NCBI RefSeq assembly: GCF_020176955.2
Contig: NZ_JAIUCZ020000020.1
Location: 1-62,831, forward strand
Origin: Nocardia sp. alder85J
GTDB lineage: Bacteria; Actinomycetota; Actinomycetes; Mycobacteriales; Mycobacteriaceae
Direction of reading: 5' to 3'
DNA: 62,831 bases
The translations under genes were made by a program, and so were the position numbers. Under the pieces are notes generated by a model. It was not told the origin of the DNA. It did no database searches and was given only the letters and a program-made list of their open reading frames with translations. Below are positions 8,069 to 16,947 of the stretch, piece after piece (positions within the stretch are counted from its first letter, which is position 1; each line of letters opens with the position of its first letter).

Positions 8069-9781
8069 ATGACCGGCCGCCTGCTGCTCCCCCGCCGCGT
8101 GAGCACCCGGCAGGAACACCACGCCCGCGGAGCCGACGGGGTCATGCCTCCCGATGAGGTGGCCTACCTGCGCGAGGCCATGCCGACGATGAGCATCGCG
8201 AGCAAGTTCAACGCCGCCCGCAAACTGCGCGCCCACGAACTCGCGGTGTGGAGGGCCAGCTACTCGGCGGCCCGCCAGCCCTGGCAGGCCGCCCGCCGCC
8301 CGACCCCGCGCGGATTCATGGCCCCGTACGGCGGCTACATGAAGAAGCCGATGCCGATCCCCGAGATTCGCGGCACCACCAACCGCGTCTGCGGCCTGTG
8401 GCCCTTCCCCCGCAGCACCGAATTTGTCTCCCCCGGATGGCCGATCGGCATCCAGGACGAGACCGGGGCACCGTTTTTCTACGACGCGATGTCCTGGTTC
8501 GACGCCGAAATGCTGTCCGCGCCGGTCGGAGTCGTGCTCGGGCCCAACGGTTTCGGCAAATCCACCCTCGGGCGGCAATTGGTGCTCGGCGCGCTCGCCA
8601 GCGGGCGGCACGTGATCTGCCCGGCCGACATCAAACCCGACTACCGGCGACTGTGCGATCTGCTCAACGATCCGGAGACCGGCAGCCGCGACGGCCAGAT
8701 CATCGAGGTAGGGCCCGGCCACGGCGTACTCAACCCCCTGGACCCCACCGCCTATGCATGGGCCCTGCACCGGCTCCCGGCCGGGCACCCCGCTATCGGC
8801 GGCCTGATCGCCGAACTGCACCAGACCCAGCTGTTCAATCTGGAGGCCCTGGTCAGCTTGCGCCGCCGCGCGCCGCTCGAAGATTTCGAATCCACCGCCA
8901 TCAGCGCCGCACTGATCGAGCTGTACGCCGGCGACCGGTTCGAACCGGCACGGCCACCGATCATCTCCGATCTGATCGGCCAGCTCGAGCAGCCCACCGA
9001 GGACATGCGATACGCCGTCGCCGCGCCCAGCGCCGCCGACTTCGCCGCCACCACACACCGCCTGCTGCAATCGCTGAAATCCCTGACCGTCGGCATGTTC
9101 GGCGAGAGCTTCAACGGCCAGACCACCACGCGCCTCGATCTCGCGGCCGCCATGGTCGACATCGACCTGTCCATCATCAACGTCCACTCCGGTCGCGACC
9201 TGCGCGCGGCCATCATCGCCCTCACCGGCATGGAGGCCCAGGCCGCCGTGTCGGCCCGAATGACCCTCGCGGACAACGGGTTCGGCCGCCAGACCGTCAC
9301 CGACATCCACATGGACGAGTTGTCGCAGCTACTCGACGTGGGCGGATCGAGCCAGATCAAGACCCTGGACCGGATGACCCGCACCGGCCGCACCGACGGC
9401 GTCTCGCTCACGACCTACACCCACACCGTCACCGACTTCACGAAGGTCTCCGCTGACATCACCGACCAGGGCAAAGCCACCGGATTCATCTCCCGATCCA
9501 AGATCACGTTCAGCGGGCCGATCAACGGCTACGAAATCGACGCACAGGCCGGACTGATCGACTACACCGACCGTGAACGTGCCCGCCTGCTCTCGTGGAC
9601 CTCCGCGCCGCCGCCGGCCCAGACCGGGCACCGCACCATGCCTCACCCCGGCAAAGGGCGGTTCATCGCCAAATGGGGCGACGACCCCGACCGGCCCGGC
9701 CTGGCCTTCCGCACGTGGATATCCCCCCTGGAACGCGAACTGGGCATCCACGACACCAACACCGGCATGAGAACGGACTAG
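8069..9781 (+). CDS. VirB4-like conjugation ATPase
   Basis: Start ATG 8069 was chosen because GGAGGAG lies at 8055-8061; the frame is open from 8024. 570 residues, no signal. Walker A GPNGFGKST at about residue 160, Walker B-like IHMDELSQLL at about residue 415, and TYTHTVTDF in a motor-domain position. VirB4/TraC-type ATPases power assembly of the channel and substrate transfer. The N-terminal accessory domain is short compared with enterobacterial VirB4, as expected when the preceding SCO6880 protein supplies it. A run of palindrome-like sequence (about 8032-8050) lies just upstream. Confidence 0.85.
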   Translation: MTGRLLLPRRVSTRQEHHARGADGVMPPDEVAYLREAMPTMSIASKFNAARKLRAHELAVWRASYSAARQPWQAARRPTPRGFMAPYGGYMKKPMPIPEIRGTTNRVCGLWPFPRSTEFVSPGWPIGIQDETGAPFFYDAMSWFDAEMLSAPVGVVLGPNGFGKSTLGRQLVLGALASGRHVICPADIKPDYRRLCDLLNDPETGSRDGQIIEVGPGHGVLNPLDPTAYAWALHRLPAGHPAIGGLIAELHQTQLFNLEALVSLRRRAPLEDFESTAISAALIELYAGDRFEPARPPIISDLIGQLEQPTEDMRYAVAAPSAADFAATTHRLLQSLKSLTVGMFGESFNGQTTTRLDLAAAMVDIDLSIINVHSGRDLRAAIIALTGMEAQAAVSARMTLADNGFGRQTVTDIHMDELSQLLDVGGSSQIKTLDRMTRTGRTDGVSLTTYTHTVTDFTKVSADITDQGKATGFISRSKITFSGPINGYEIDAQAGLIDYTDRERARLLSWTSAPPPAQTGHRTMPHPGKGRFIAKWGDDPDRPGLAFRTWISPLERELGIHDTNTGMRTD

Positions 9782-9784
9782 CCG

Positions 9785-11374
9785 ATGTCGGTCGCCGTCT
9801 CGTTCCTGCTCACACACTGGCGCAAGATCCTCGCCCTTGTCCTGCTGCTGCTACTGCTGCTCGCCCGATGCGCCGCCGAGCAGGACAGCACAACATGCGG
9901 GCCGTCGACCGGCGCACCCCACGCCGGCCCCTTGGCCTACCCCCTGGACCCCAACGTGGACATCGGATCCGGCTACCGGACCCCCGACCGCCCCGACCAC
10001 CGCGGCGTCGACTTCCCCGTCCCCGAGGGCAGCCCCATCTACGCCCTCGCCGACGGCACTGTCACAGCCGCCCAGGACACCGGCGTGGAGGGATTCAGCG
10101 CGTGGATCGTCATCTCGCACGTCATAGACGGAACGCCGATGAGCACGGTCTACGGGCACATGAACCCCGGCGGCGTACTGGTCAAAGTCGGCGACCAGGT
10201 CACCGCCGGCCAGCTCATCGCCCGATCCGGCGACTCCGGCGAGTCCACGGGCCCGCACCTGCACTTCGAGATCTGGCACGGTGACCGCCTCGGCGCCGGC
10301 ACCGACACCGACCCCACCCCCTACCTGCAACGAGCCCGCCAGGCCGCCACCAGCGGCGGCACCAGCCCGGCCCCCGACACCAATCAGCAAGCCGCAGTAG
10401 CGGACTCGGCACGCGACCGCAACGCCGAGATCGTGATCAGCACCGGAAAGGACATGGGCGCACCCGATCAGGCGATCGTCATCGCCCTGTCGGTCGGACT
10501 GGTCGAATCCGAGCTACGCAACCTCGCGTCCGAAAAGGTGCCGGAATCGGCGAGCTACCCCAACGACGGCATCGCCCCCGGTGACGCGCTGTCGATCGGG
10601 ATCATGCAGCAGCAGGCAGGCATGGGCTACGGCACCGTCGCCGAGATCATGGACCCCGCCCACGCCGCCACCGAGTTCTACAAGCGCCTGCTCGCAACCG
10701 ACTGGCAGGCAAAGGATTTCACCGTCGCCGCCGCCGACGTGCAGCGCCCCCGCGCAGACCTGCGCGGCAAATACGGCCAGCGCGAGGCCGAAGCACGCGA
10801 CCTGTACACCCGCCTGCAAGGCGTTGCACCCTCCGGTAGCCCCGGCCGATGCGGGCCCACCGGCGGCACGCGCGGCCCGGCCGCGCCCGGCGACGCCGGC
10901 ACCGGCGCCGCGATCGTCGCGGCCGCCCGCTCGGAGATCGGCGAGCCCTACGTCTGGGGCGGTGGCGACGCCCAGGGGCCGACCGGTGGCGGATTCGACT
11001 GCTCCGGCCTCACCCTCTACGCCGTCGCCCAGGCCACCGGCGGCGCAATCCTGCTGCCGCACTACACCGGCGACCCCGGCAACCCGGGCCAGATGGGACA
11101 AGGCCAACCCGTCGCCGACCTGGCTCAGGCCCAGCCCGGCGACCTCGTGTTCTTCGGCGCCGGCGGCAGCGCCGAACACGTCGGTGTCTACGAGGGCGGC
11201 GGGCTCATGATCCACAGCCCGACCGAGGGCCAGACCGTCACCGAGGCCCCCGTCACCGCCGGGGGCCAGCTGATCGCCGTCCGCCGCTACACCAGCCCCG
11301 ACACCGGGCAACAGCAGCCACACCCCACCGGCCCGGCGATCAACGCCGCGGCACTGCCGAAGGAGAGCCGATGA
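9785..11374 (+). CDS. Three-domain peptidoglycan hydrolase (M23 + lysozyme-like + NlpC/P60)
   Basis: 529 residues. An N-terminal membrane anchor (ILALVLLLLLLLARC) is followed by an M23 LytM-type endopeptidase with RPDHRGVDFP and GPHLHFEIW (zinc ligands His, Asp, His). A transglycosylase/lysozyme-like helical domain comes next (VESELRNLASEKVP, then SIGIMQQQAGMGYG). Last is an NlpC/P60 peptidase with catalytic Cys in FDCSGL and His in AEHVGVY. All three activities cut peptidoglycan, so this is the cell-wall-opening enzyme of the transfer machine, comparable in role to TcpG/VirB1. Carrying both endopeptidase types plus a glycan-acting domain in one chain is notable. It overlaps the next gene by ATGA. 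Confidence 0.9.
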   Translation: MSVAVSFLLTHWRKILALVLLLLLLLARCAAEQDSTTCGPSTGAPHAGPLAYPLDPNVDIGSGYRTPDRPDHRGVDFPVPEGSPIYALADGTVTAAQDTGVEGFSAWIVISHVIDGTPMSTVYGHMNPGGVLVKVGDQVTAGQLIARSGDSGESTGPHLHFEIWHGDRLGAGTDTDPTPYLQRARQAATSGGTSPAPDTNQQAAVADSARDRNAEIVISTGKDMGAPDQAIVIALSVGLVESELRNLASEKVPESASYPNDGIAPGDALSIGIMQQQAGMGYGTVAEIMDPAHAATEFYKRLLATDWQAKDFTVAAADVQRPRADLRGKYGQREAEARDLYTRLQGVAPSGSPGRCGPTGGTRGPAAPGDAGTGAAIVAAARSEIGEPYVWGGGDAQGPTGGGFDCSGLTLYAVAQATGGAILLPHYTGDPGNPGQMGQGQPVADLAQAQPGDLVFFGAGGSAEHVGVYEGGGLMIHSPTEGQTVTEAPVTAGGQLIAVRRYTSPDTGQQQPHPTGPAINAAALPKESR

Positions 11375-11823
11375 ACCCATTCCCTTACCCGAACGACCCG
11401 GCGGACCCGGCCAGCCCCGCGCACTACCCCGACGCGGCCACCCTCGCCGAACAGCTGATGCGCGCCGATTTCGCCCGGATGCACCAGCTTCGCGCCGCCG
11501 CGCCGCACGCGGAGACCCTCGAGGCCGCCGAACAGCTGCTCGACCAGGCCGCCGAGATCCGCCGCGCCTGGCTGCTCACCGACGGACAACCATTCTCCGA
11601 CTTCCAATACCTCATCGATGCCGTCGCCGCCTGGACCCGCAACCCCGCCGCCATGCGCCGCCACCTCACCGCCGACAACGACCCGGCGATCCTGCTGCCG
11701 ATCCACCGCCGCAGCCACCATCAGGCCGCCGAACTCACCGGCCACACCGACATCACCCCGGCCGACCAGCCGGCGGCCGCCGCACCGACATTCACCGCAC
11801 ACACCCACGGAGGCCAGCAATGA
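11371..11823 (+). CDS. Conserved hypothetical protein of the transfer operon
   Basis: 150 residues, ATG overlapping the hydrolase stop. Predicted soluble and helical (ADFARMHQLRAAAPHAETLEAAEQLLDQAAEIRRAWLL), with no cysteines and a His/Thr-rich tail. No known motif. The overlap on both sides (ATGA at 11371 and 11820) ties it to the conjugation transcript; function unknown. Confidence 0.6.
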   Translation: MNPFPYPNDPADPASPAHYPDAATLAEQLMRADFARMHQLRAAAPHAETLEAAEQLLDQAAEIRRAWLLTDGQPFSDFQYLIDAVAAWTRNPAAMRRHLTADNDPAILLPIHRRSHHQAAELTGHTDITPADQPAAAAPTFTAHTHGGQQ

Positions 11824-12398
11824 CAACCCGAACCCGGCGCCGCAGCCGACGACTCGCCGTCGCGCTCGCCCTCACCGCCACCGCCCTGGCCGCCTGCTCC
11901 CGCACCGGTCACGACTACGGCGAGCACGACGACCACGGCACCGGCGTACCGTCCGGCGCGACCAGCCAGGCACTCCCGCCGCTGCCGGCCCCATGGACCG
12001 ATCTCGACCGGACCAACCCCGAGACCGTCGCCCTGGCCGCCGTGACGGCCCTGTTCGACTGGCGGCCCGGTGACGGCGACACCGGCCCGGAAACCGCCCG
12101 CGACCGCGCCCGGCCGCTGCTCACCCCCCGCGCCGCGGACTCCTACCGGCCCTACCCGATCCCCCGCCCGCTCTGGCAATCGTGGATGAACACCCACGTC
12201 CTCATCCACACCACCAGCGACATCAGCAGCGAACAGCACCCCGCCGACACCGCCGTCACCTGGCACCGCAAGATCACCACCCTCATCCACGCCACCGGAG
12301 GTTCCATCACCACCGCGGACCTCATCGCCACCACCCTCATCACCGTCACCGCACAACCGGACTGGACCGTCACCGAGATCACCACCCTCCCCACCTGA
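11820..12398 (+). CDS. Last lipoprotein of the transfer operon
   Basis: 192 residues with twin basic N-terminus (RTRRRSRRLA) and lipobox ALAAC at about residue 25, so lipid-anchored. The mature domain carries SRTGHDYGEHDDHG, a His/Asp-rich segment that could bind metal, and then an alpha-beta pattern resembling NTF2-like envelope domains of conjugation proteins (AAVTALFDWRPGDGD, AVTWHRKITTLI). It closes the co-transcribed block; an inverted repeat follows at 12611-12642. Confidence 0.65.
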   Translation: MTTRTRRRSRRLAVALALTATALAACSRTGHDYGEHDDHGTGVPSGATSQALPPLPAPWTDLDRTNPETVALAAVTALFDWRPGDGDTGPETARDRARPLLTPRAADSYRPYPIPRPLWQSWMNTHVLIHTTSDISSEQHPADTAVTWHRKITTLIHATGGSITTADLIATTLITVTAQPDWTVTEITTLPT

Positions 12399-12507
12399 CC
12401 GAAACACGAGGCAAGCCAACGAAGTTGGCGCGGCAGCCCCTCAGTGCGGACCGCCAACCGCGCGGCGAGGATCGAACAACACGGTGCGAAATCCAGCCGA
12501 CACGCCC

Positions 12508-12527
12508 GGCGTGCCTACCTCATCATC
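12508..12527 (+). repeat. Origin-type iteron copy upstream of the HTH replication-like gene
   Basis: The 20-base GGCGTGCCTACCTCATCATC is the exact reverse complement of the sequence at 15282-15301 upstream of repA. Related, less exact copies lie at 15383 and 15446. One copy therefore precedes each of two replication-type genes. A common binding protein is inferred. Confidence 0.6.
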
Positions 12528-12610
12528 CGGCCGGGATGCACTAGGAAGGGCGTAGGCCACAAGGGCCGAACGCTTTTGGCGAAGCGGATGCACCAGAACC
12601 CAATAACGAA

Positions 12611-12642
12611 GAAAGACCCCCAGTTGGCGCTGGAGGTCTTTC
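12611..12642. terminator. Inverted repeat after the conjugation operon
   Basis: GAAAGACC (12611-12618) pairs with GGTCTTTC (12635-12642), with a further CCAG/CTGG inside. It lies 210 bases after the last conjugation gene and before the replication gene. It is suitable as a terminator, but lacks a strong U-run. The surrounding interval 12399-12664 holds no convincing gene. Confidence 0.45.
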
Positions 12643-12664
12643 GCTGGCCCCGAAGGACCGACGC

Positions 12665-13981
12665 TTGCTACGCGGTTCCAAGGGTAGCAAGCGCGCACGT
12701 GCGTCTCAAAGCATCGCGGCCGGGTCACCCGGTCACGATCCGGTCCGCACCGATGCCGGGCTACCCATACCTGTATCCGGGCGAGGTTGCTACACCTCCC
12801 CGCACCGGCGCCGCAGACCGGCGCACCCGAGCGCGGCCGCGCTGTTCGCGCTGCCGCCGCTGCGCCTCGTGCTGCCCGAGAACGCCTACACCGCAACCAC
12901 GGAGCGGGCCGCCCCGACGTGCTGGTGGGGCCGGGCCCGCTGGATCGCTCATTGTCTCGCGTTGTACGACGCCCACTACAAGGCCCTGCGCGCCGCCGGT
13001 GCCGTCGAGTCGGTGGCCCGAAAGACGTTCGCCGCCTACCTCATCGGCGAGTCGGCCGGAGCCGACCACGTCACCGGCCGCAACTCCCGCGTGACCGTCG
13101 GCCGCCTCCAACACCGGGTCGCGCGCAGCGAATCGACCATTCACCGGTGCCGCCGCCTTGTGGACCGGATCGGGTGTCGCACAGTCGTATTCGCGGGCCG
13201 CCGTCGGACTCTCGCCGAGCGCCTGGAGTCCTGGAAGCGCAACGACCGCGCCCGAGGATGGGCCGCCGTCTCGGCCCTGCACGAATCGACCGCTCTGCCT
13301 GTGGACAACTCGGCAGTGGAAACATTGCTTGAACAGGGTTTTGGCACCCCACCGGAGCGAAGCGACGGTTTTTCTTCCCTCTCACGGCCGAAATCGGCTT
13401 CTTCAACGGAGAACGAGAGGAAACGACGCGCTTCGCGCGGCACCGAGCAGAGCCGGCGCCGCAAGATCAGCCGCGCCTACGACCAGAAAGCCACATTGCT
13501 GGCCGAGAGATGCCGCAGAGACGAACGAATGCCGCTCTGGGTACGCCGGATCACCCGCAACCAGCTGGCGGCCGCTCTGACCCGCTACGCCCGCGCCGGG
13601 TGGCTCGCCGATGACATCTATGGTGCGCTCGAGGAGTTCCGGATCTCGGGAAAGAGGCTGATCGCCAACCCGGACAAGCCGATCGGCTACCTCTGCCACA
13701 TCCTTCGGTTCATACCCAAGGATGTACCGCCGGCCCTGCTGGACCGGGCCCGGACCGTCGCCGCGCAGGAGGCCGAACGTGCCGCGAACAGGGCCCTGTT
13801 CGCCGAGATGCGCGCGGCCGCCGCCAACGCGGCCGCCGCGGACTCCCCCGGCCGCGTCGCAGCCCGCGCCGCCATCGCACAGCGGGCGCACCACAACGCC
13901 GACCACGCCCGCACCCGCGCCCGCCAGGCCGACGAGATCAGCCGCGCACACGCCCTCCGGGCCCGTGACGGCAGGCAGTGA
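12665..13981 (+). CDS. Helix-turn-helix plasmid replication-like protein (start uncertain)
   Basis: The open frame begins with TTG at 12665 (438 residues), but no ribosome site supports it; a GTG at 12869 (about 370 residues) is an alternative close to the first conserved-looking segment, LVLPENAYTATTERAAP. A winged or simple helix-turn-helix is visible at TVGRLQHRVARSESTIHRCR. The C-terminal half (LPLWVRRITRNQLAAALTRY... KPIGYLCHILRFIP) resembles the second domain of actinobacterial plasmid HTH/replication proteins, followed by an Ala/Arg-rich helical tail. It faces repA-repB convergently and has an iteron upstream. A replication initiator or copy-control protein is likely but not proven. 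Confidence 0.6.
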   Translation: MLRGSKGSKRARASQSIAAGSPGHDPVRTDAGLPIPVSGRGCYTSPHRRRRPAHPSAAALFALPPLRLVLPENAYTATTERAAPTCWWGRARWIAHCLALYDAHYKALRAAGAVESVARKTFAAYLIGESAGADHVTGRNSRVTVGRLQHRVARSESTIHRCRRLVDRIGCRTVVFAGRRRTLAERLESWKRNDRARGWAAVSALHESTALPVDNSAVETLLEQGFGTPPERSDGFSSLSRPKSASSTENERKRRASRGTEQSRRRKISRAYDQKATLLAERCRRDERMPLWVRRITRNQLAAALTRYARAGWLADDIYGALEEFRISGKRLIANPDKPIGYLCHILRFIPKDVPPALLDRARTVAAQEAERAANRALFAEMRAAAANAAAADSPGRVAARAAIAQRAHHNADHARTRARQADEISRAHALRARDGRQ

Positions 13982-14027
13982 TCAGGTAGGACAACCCGAA
14001 GCGGCCGAATAGATCCGGACATGCGCC

Positions 14028-14076
14028 GAGGCCGACCGGGTGACGACCCGTACGGGACGTCGATCCGGCCGGCCTC
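14028..14076. terminator. Bidirectional terminator candidate between convergent replication genes
   Basis: A 12-base stem (14028-14039 with 14065-14076, one mismatch) encloses a loop that itself contains the palindrome CCCGTACGGG. It sits between the stop at 13981 and the repB stop at 14095, so it can serve both strands. Confidence 0.45.
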
Positions 14077-14094
14077 GCGATCACGAAGGAAGGG

Positions 14095-14355
14095 CTAGCT
14101 GGCTTTCGTGGTCTGCTTCGCATGCAGCAGACTGGACACAGACCCGATGGATATTCCCAGCTCATCGGCGATTTCGCGGTAGGAAGCACCATCGGCGCGC
14201 AGCTCGCGGGCACGGGTGCGCTTCTCCGCGGCCCGCGCCTCGAAATTCTCGCGCGGCTCCGCGATGATGTTGCGGACCGAGCGAACCGAGATGCCCAATT
14301 GCTCAGCCATCTCCTTGGCAGTCTTGGTGCGTCGCTTGGGATGTTCAGCGGCCAT
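14095..14355 (-). CDS. repB: RepB-like origin-binding protein
   Basis: 86 residues; ATG overlaps the repA stop (ATGA at 14352-14355 on the minus strand). Two helix-turn-helix-like segments are visible: TAKEMAEQLGISVRSVRNII and SYREIADELGISIGSVSSLL. In the pAL5000 family RepB is a small HTH protein encoded directly after, and translationally coupled to, RepA; it binds the origin and is required for replication. Order, overlap, size and HTH content all match that arrangement. Confidence 0.8.
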   Translation of the reverse strand: MAAEHPKRRTKTAKEMAEQLGISVRSVRNIIAEPRENFEARAAEKRTRARELRADGASYREIADELGISIGSVSSLLHAKQTTKAS

Positions 14356-15254
14356 CAGTCCTCCAGTGCAGCGGCAAGAACCATCGAGCGGTCGATAGCC
14401 CGTTTCTTGTTGGTGGCGGCAATCGCCGCCCGCTTCTTGTCGGTCACCGTCTTGCCACCCACGCGACCACGGGCAGCCTGACGTTCCCGAAACTGCTCCT
14501 CACTGAAGTTACGCCAAATCCAGCGGGAAACAGACCTAGCCGTAGCCAGGACCTCGGAAAACGGCAGCGGATAGGCGAACAGATCATTGATCTCGTAACG
14601 GAAGTGCTCGAGCACGAGGTGTTCCCAAGCCGTAGCCGTGCCCTGGCGGTGGTGCCACCACATCGGATACGCCCACTTGCGGCCCGTGTCGAACATCGTG
14701 ACGTTGCGGCCCAACCCGTTGGCCCGCTCCGGCTTGCGCGGCATCTGCCGCGGAGTGCTGGGCGTGACCAGGTCCGAAAGGTCGTACGGTGCAGCCGGAC
14801 CGAACAGGGTTTCCCAGTCGTCATGGATCGGGTTCTTCGTCAGCCGGCCACCGTAGGCCGGATCACCACCGATCTCCGTCCGTAGCCCGGCCTCGATCCG
14901 CTGCGCGTACCGCAGCGGCTTCAACCGCGCCGAATCCGTCTTGCACACAGGAGCTTTCAACCACCAGCCGATATGGCCGCGCCCCGAAGGCGACTGCGCC
15001 ACCCAATTCGGATCCGGATGGTTCTTCGGCCGCTCGAAAGCCCGCAGCGCCGTGTCCACATGGTCACAGTCGATCACGATCGAACCCAGCAACGCATGCG
15101 GACTGTGCTCGATATACCGCATGACCAGCGCCTCTTCACGCGACATACGATGCTGCCCGTCCGCCGGATAGTTCGTCGCATACGGCATGTGAGGCAGCAG
15201 CACATCTGACGCCCACTGCGCGCCGGTCATCCGCCCGCTACTCCCATGTGCCAT
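14355..15254 (-). CDS. repA: RepA replicase (pAL5000/ColE2-like theta replication initiator)
   Basis: The frame is open to 15341, but that extension runs through iteron DNA, so I place the start at the ATG of MAHGSSGR (15254) or MTGAQ (15230). 299 residues from 15254. The catalytic N-domain shows SIVIDCDHVD (acidic pair) and SGRGHIGWWLKAP; the region GRNVTMFDTGRKWAYPMW matches the GRN-xxFD-xxR-xWAY signature of the Replicase/PriCT family. Such RepA proteins prime theta replication at their own origin. An Arg/Lys-rich C-terminus (TVTDKKRAAIAATNKKR) probably binds DNA. The origin candidate lies immediately upstream. Confidence 0.85.
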   Translation of the reverse strand: MAHGSSGRMTGAQWASDVLLPHMPYATNYPADGQHRMSREEALVMRYIEHSPHALLGSIVIDCDHVDTALRAFERPKNHPDPNWVAQSPSGRGHIGWWLKAPVCKTDSARLKPLRYAQRIEAGLRTEIGGDPAYGGRLTKNPIHDDWETLFGPAAPYDLSDLVTPSTPRQMPRKPERANGLGRNVTMFDTGRKWAYPMWWHHRQGTATAWEHLVLEHFRYEINDLFAYPLPFSEVLATARSVSRWIWRNFSEEQFRERQAARGRVGGKTVTDKKRAAIAATNKKRAIDRSMVLAAALED

Positions 15255-15275
15255 GCGGGACACCCAACACCACGA

Positions 15276-15478
15276 TTCGATGATGATGAGGTAGGCACGC
15301 CGTAGCCATCTCAGATATCTCGCGTACGCGCGCCCGCACACGCGCGATTCCCACTGCTACAGAGTCGTTCTTGAACTTCCCTTGATGAAGTAGGCATCCC
15401 GTAGCCATATAGAGAAGTCACCCTGGGAGACCGTATGAACTGCGGTGATGAGGTAGGCAATCCAGACCCATATAGACA
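15276..15478. repeat. Three iterons upstream of repA (origin candidate)
   Basis: Direct copies of TGATGAGGTAGGCA with variation begin at 15284, 15383 and 15446. The first two continue into CCGTAGCC, and the last two into CCATATAGA or similar. Spacing is 99 and 63 bases. A fourth, inverted copy is at 12508-12527. In pAL5000-type plasmids the RepB-binding origin lies directly upstream of repA, as here. Confidence 0.65.
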
Positions 15479-15494
15479 CACGGAAACAACAGCT

Positions 15495-15600
15495 CCGGCC
15501 GCGCCGACCACCGGCCGCGCCGACCACCGGCCGCGCCGACCACCGGCCGCGCCGACCACCGGCCGCGCCGACCACCGGCCGCGCCGACCACCGGCCGCGG
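15495..15600. repeat. Tandem 16-bp repeat array, six full units
   Basis: CCGGCCGCGCCGACCA is repeated six times without a change (15495-15590), then a ninth-base partial unit ends in a SacII/EcoRI-like boundary. The array is entirely GC-rich and sits between the repA iterons and an AT-rich operator. It could be a copy-number or partition iteron set, or a recently expanded minisatellite. Confidence 0.9.
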
Positions 15601-15637
15601 AATTCAACTAAGCCCATCAACACAGAGAGAGTTACAT

Positions 15638-15690
15638 ATCTTCAATTTCCTATCGGATAGGAATTGAAAGATAGGAATTGTTAGATAGGT
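15638..15690. promoter_or_regulatory. AT-rich operator ahead of the coiled-coil gene
   Basis: An imperfect inverted repeat, ATCTTCAATTTCCTATC opposite GATAGGAATTGAAAGAT, is followed by further GATAGG copies, three in all spaced 17 and 15 bases. This is the most AT-rich stretch nearby and ends 20 bases before the ATG at 15709. It probably holds the promoter and an autoregulatory site, possibly also the unwinding region of the origin. Confidence 0.55.
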
Positions 15691-15708
15691 AAGTGGTAGA
15701 CTGAGGCC

Positions 15709-16929
15709 ATGCCGAGCACCGATGACGCGCCGCCGTCAGCGTCGAAGATCTGCAACTATCCGGATTGCGCGCGCCCTACCCGGCCGGACCCAGAGACGGG
15801 GGCACCGTCGAAGTACTGCTACCAGCGGGACACCCCAGGTTCGGCGCTGCACAACCCGGCGAACTCGTGGAAGGAGAAGGACCGTCGCCGCAAGAAAGCC
15901 GCGGCCGGCGGTGCGGTGGTCGAGGTCGCCCAGACCGACACGCCGGTGTCGATGGCGCGCATGAGCCTGGAATACCAGCTCACCGAGGCGCGGAAGACGA
16001 TGACCGCCCTCGCCGGCCAGCTGACCGGCATCGTGCAGAACTTGGACACCTCGCGCGACGACGAAGCCCAGGCCGCGGAGTTGCAGCATGTCAGAACCGA
16101 GTCGGAGAAGGCCGTCGCCGATGCTCGCAGCCGTGCCGAAGTCGCCGAGGCGCAGGCCCGCCGAGCCCGGGACGACCTCGAGGAAGCCGACGACGCGGCG
16201 CGGATCGCGACCGATCAGGCCGACTACGCCACCGAGTGCGCTCGCTGGCTGGTCGCCGAAGCGCAGTTTGGCGCCGAATGGCTGATCGCCGAAGCCCGTC
16301 ACCACACAGAGGCCGCCGAGGCTGCCCGCGTCTCGGCCGTAGCAGCGCACCAAGATGCCCAGCGGCAAGCCGGCGCGGAGGTCGCTGCGGCCCAGACCGG
16401 TGCCCGCGCCGAGGTCGCCCAGAGCAAGCAGGAGGCGGAACGGCTTGTCGCCGCCGCCGCACAGCGCGCGGAGGAAGAGATCCGGACCGCACGTGACGAC
16501 GCGGAGGCCCGCATCGCGGCCGCGACGAAGGCCCAAACCGCGGCAGAGCGCGCGTCCGAGCGCAGCAAGCAGGCCGCCGAAGACGCCGCGCAGACCGCTC
16601 GCGAGGCGAAAGCCGAGGCCAGCGGACTGCGCGAGGAGCTGCGACAGCTCCGGGCTGATCACGCGGCCGAACTCGGTGACGTGCGCCGCCAGCTCGATGA
16701 CCGCGTGCACCAGCACGAAGCCGATGTGCGGCAGCTGCGAGACCAGGCCCGCACCGATCGCCTCGCGCTGGAGCAGGCCCACGCCGACCAGATCAGCCAG
16801 ATACGCCACGATGCCGAGGAACGGATATCGGCACTGCGAGCGCCAACCGCGCCAGCTCGCCCGCGCGTCCCCATCCGCCGAGCCACCGGGGCCGTGCAGC
16901 CGATCCGTCGCCGCTCAAGCGGCCGTTGA
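15709..16929 (+). CDS. Zinc-finger plus long coiled-coil protein (KfrA-like in design)
   Basis: 406 residues. The N-terminus has CNYPDCARP...KYC, a Cys cluster that may bind zinc. From about residue 95 to 375 the sequence is a nearly unbroken Ala/Glu/Arg coiled coil (AEAQARRARDDLEEADDAAR and many similar repeats). The basic tail contains RPRVPIRRATG and RRRSSGR. Plasmid KfrA-type proteins combine a DNA-binding head with such a coiled coil and support stable inheritance; this one has a different head, so only the architecture is comparable. It lies between the origin and the partition genes. Confidence 0.7.
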   Translation: MPSTDDAPPSASKICNYPDCARPTRPDPETGAPSKYCYQRDTPGSALHNPANSWKEKDRRRKKAAAGGAVVEVAQTDTPVSMARMSLEYQLTEARKTMTALAGQLTGIVQNLDTSRDDEAQAAELQHVRTESEKAVADARSRAEVAEAQARRARDDLEEADDAARIATDQADYATECARWLVAEAQFGAEWLIAEARHHTEAAEAARVSAVAAHQDAQRQAGAEVAAAQTGARAEVAQSKQEAERLVAAAAQRAEEEIRTARDDAEARIAAATKAQTAAERASERSKQAAEDAAQTAREAKAEASGLREELRQLRADHAAELGDVRRQLDDRVHQHEADVRQLRDQARTDRLALEQAHADQISQIRHDAEERISALRAPTAPARPRVPIRRATGAVQPIRRRSSGR

Positions 16930-16947
16930 GCGTATCAACGCAATCGA

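Noticed and set aside
15495..15600. CRISPR array
   Set aside because: Units are contiguous with no spacers and no cas genes occur in the window.
15311..15607. Minus-strand frames encoding repeated GRWSARPVVGAA-type peptides
   Set aside because: These only reflect the 16-bp tandem array, which is in phase with codons after three units by chance; no start signal or conserved domain.
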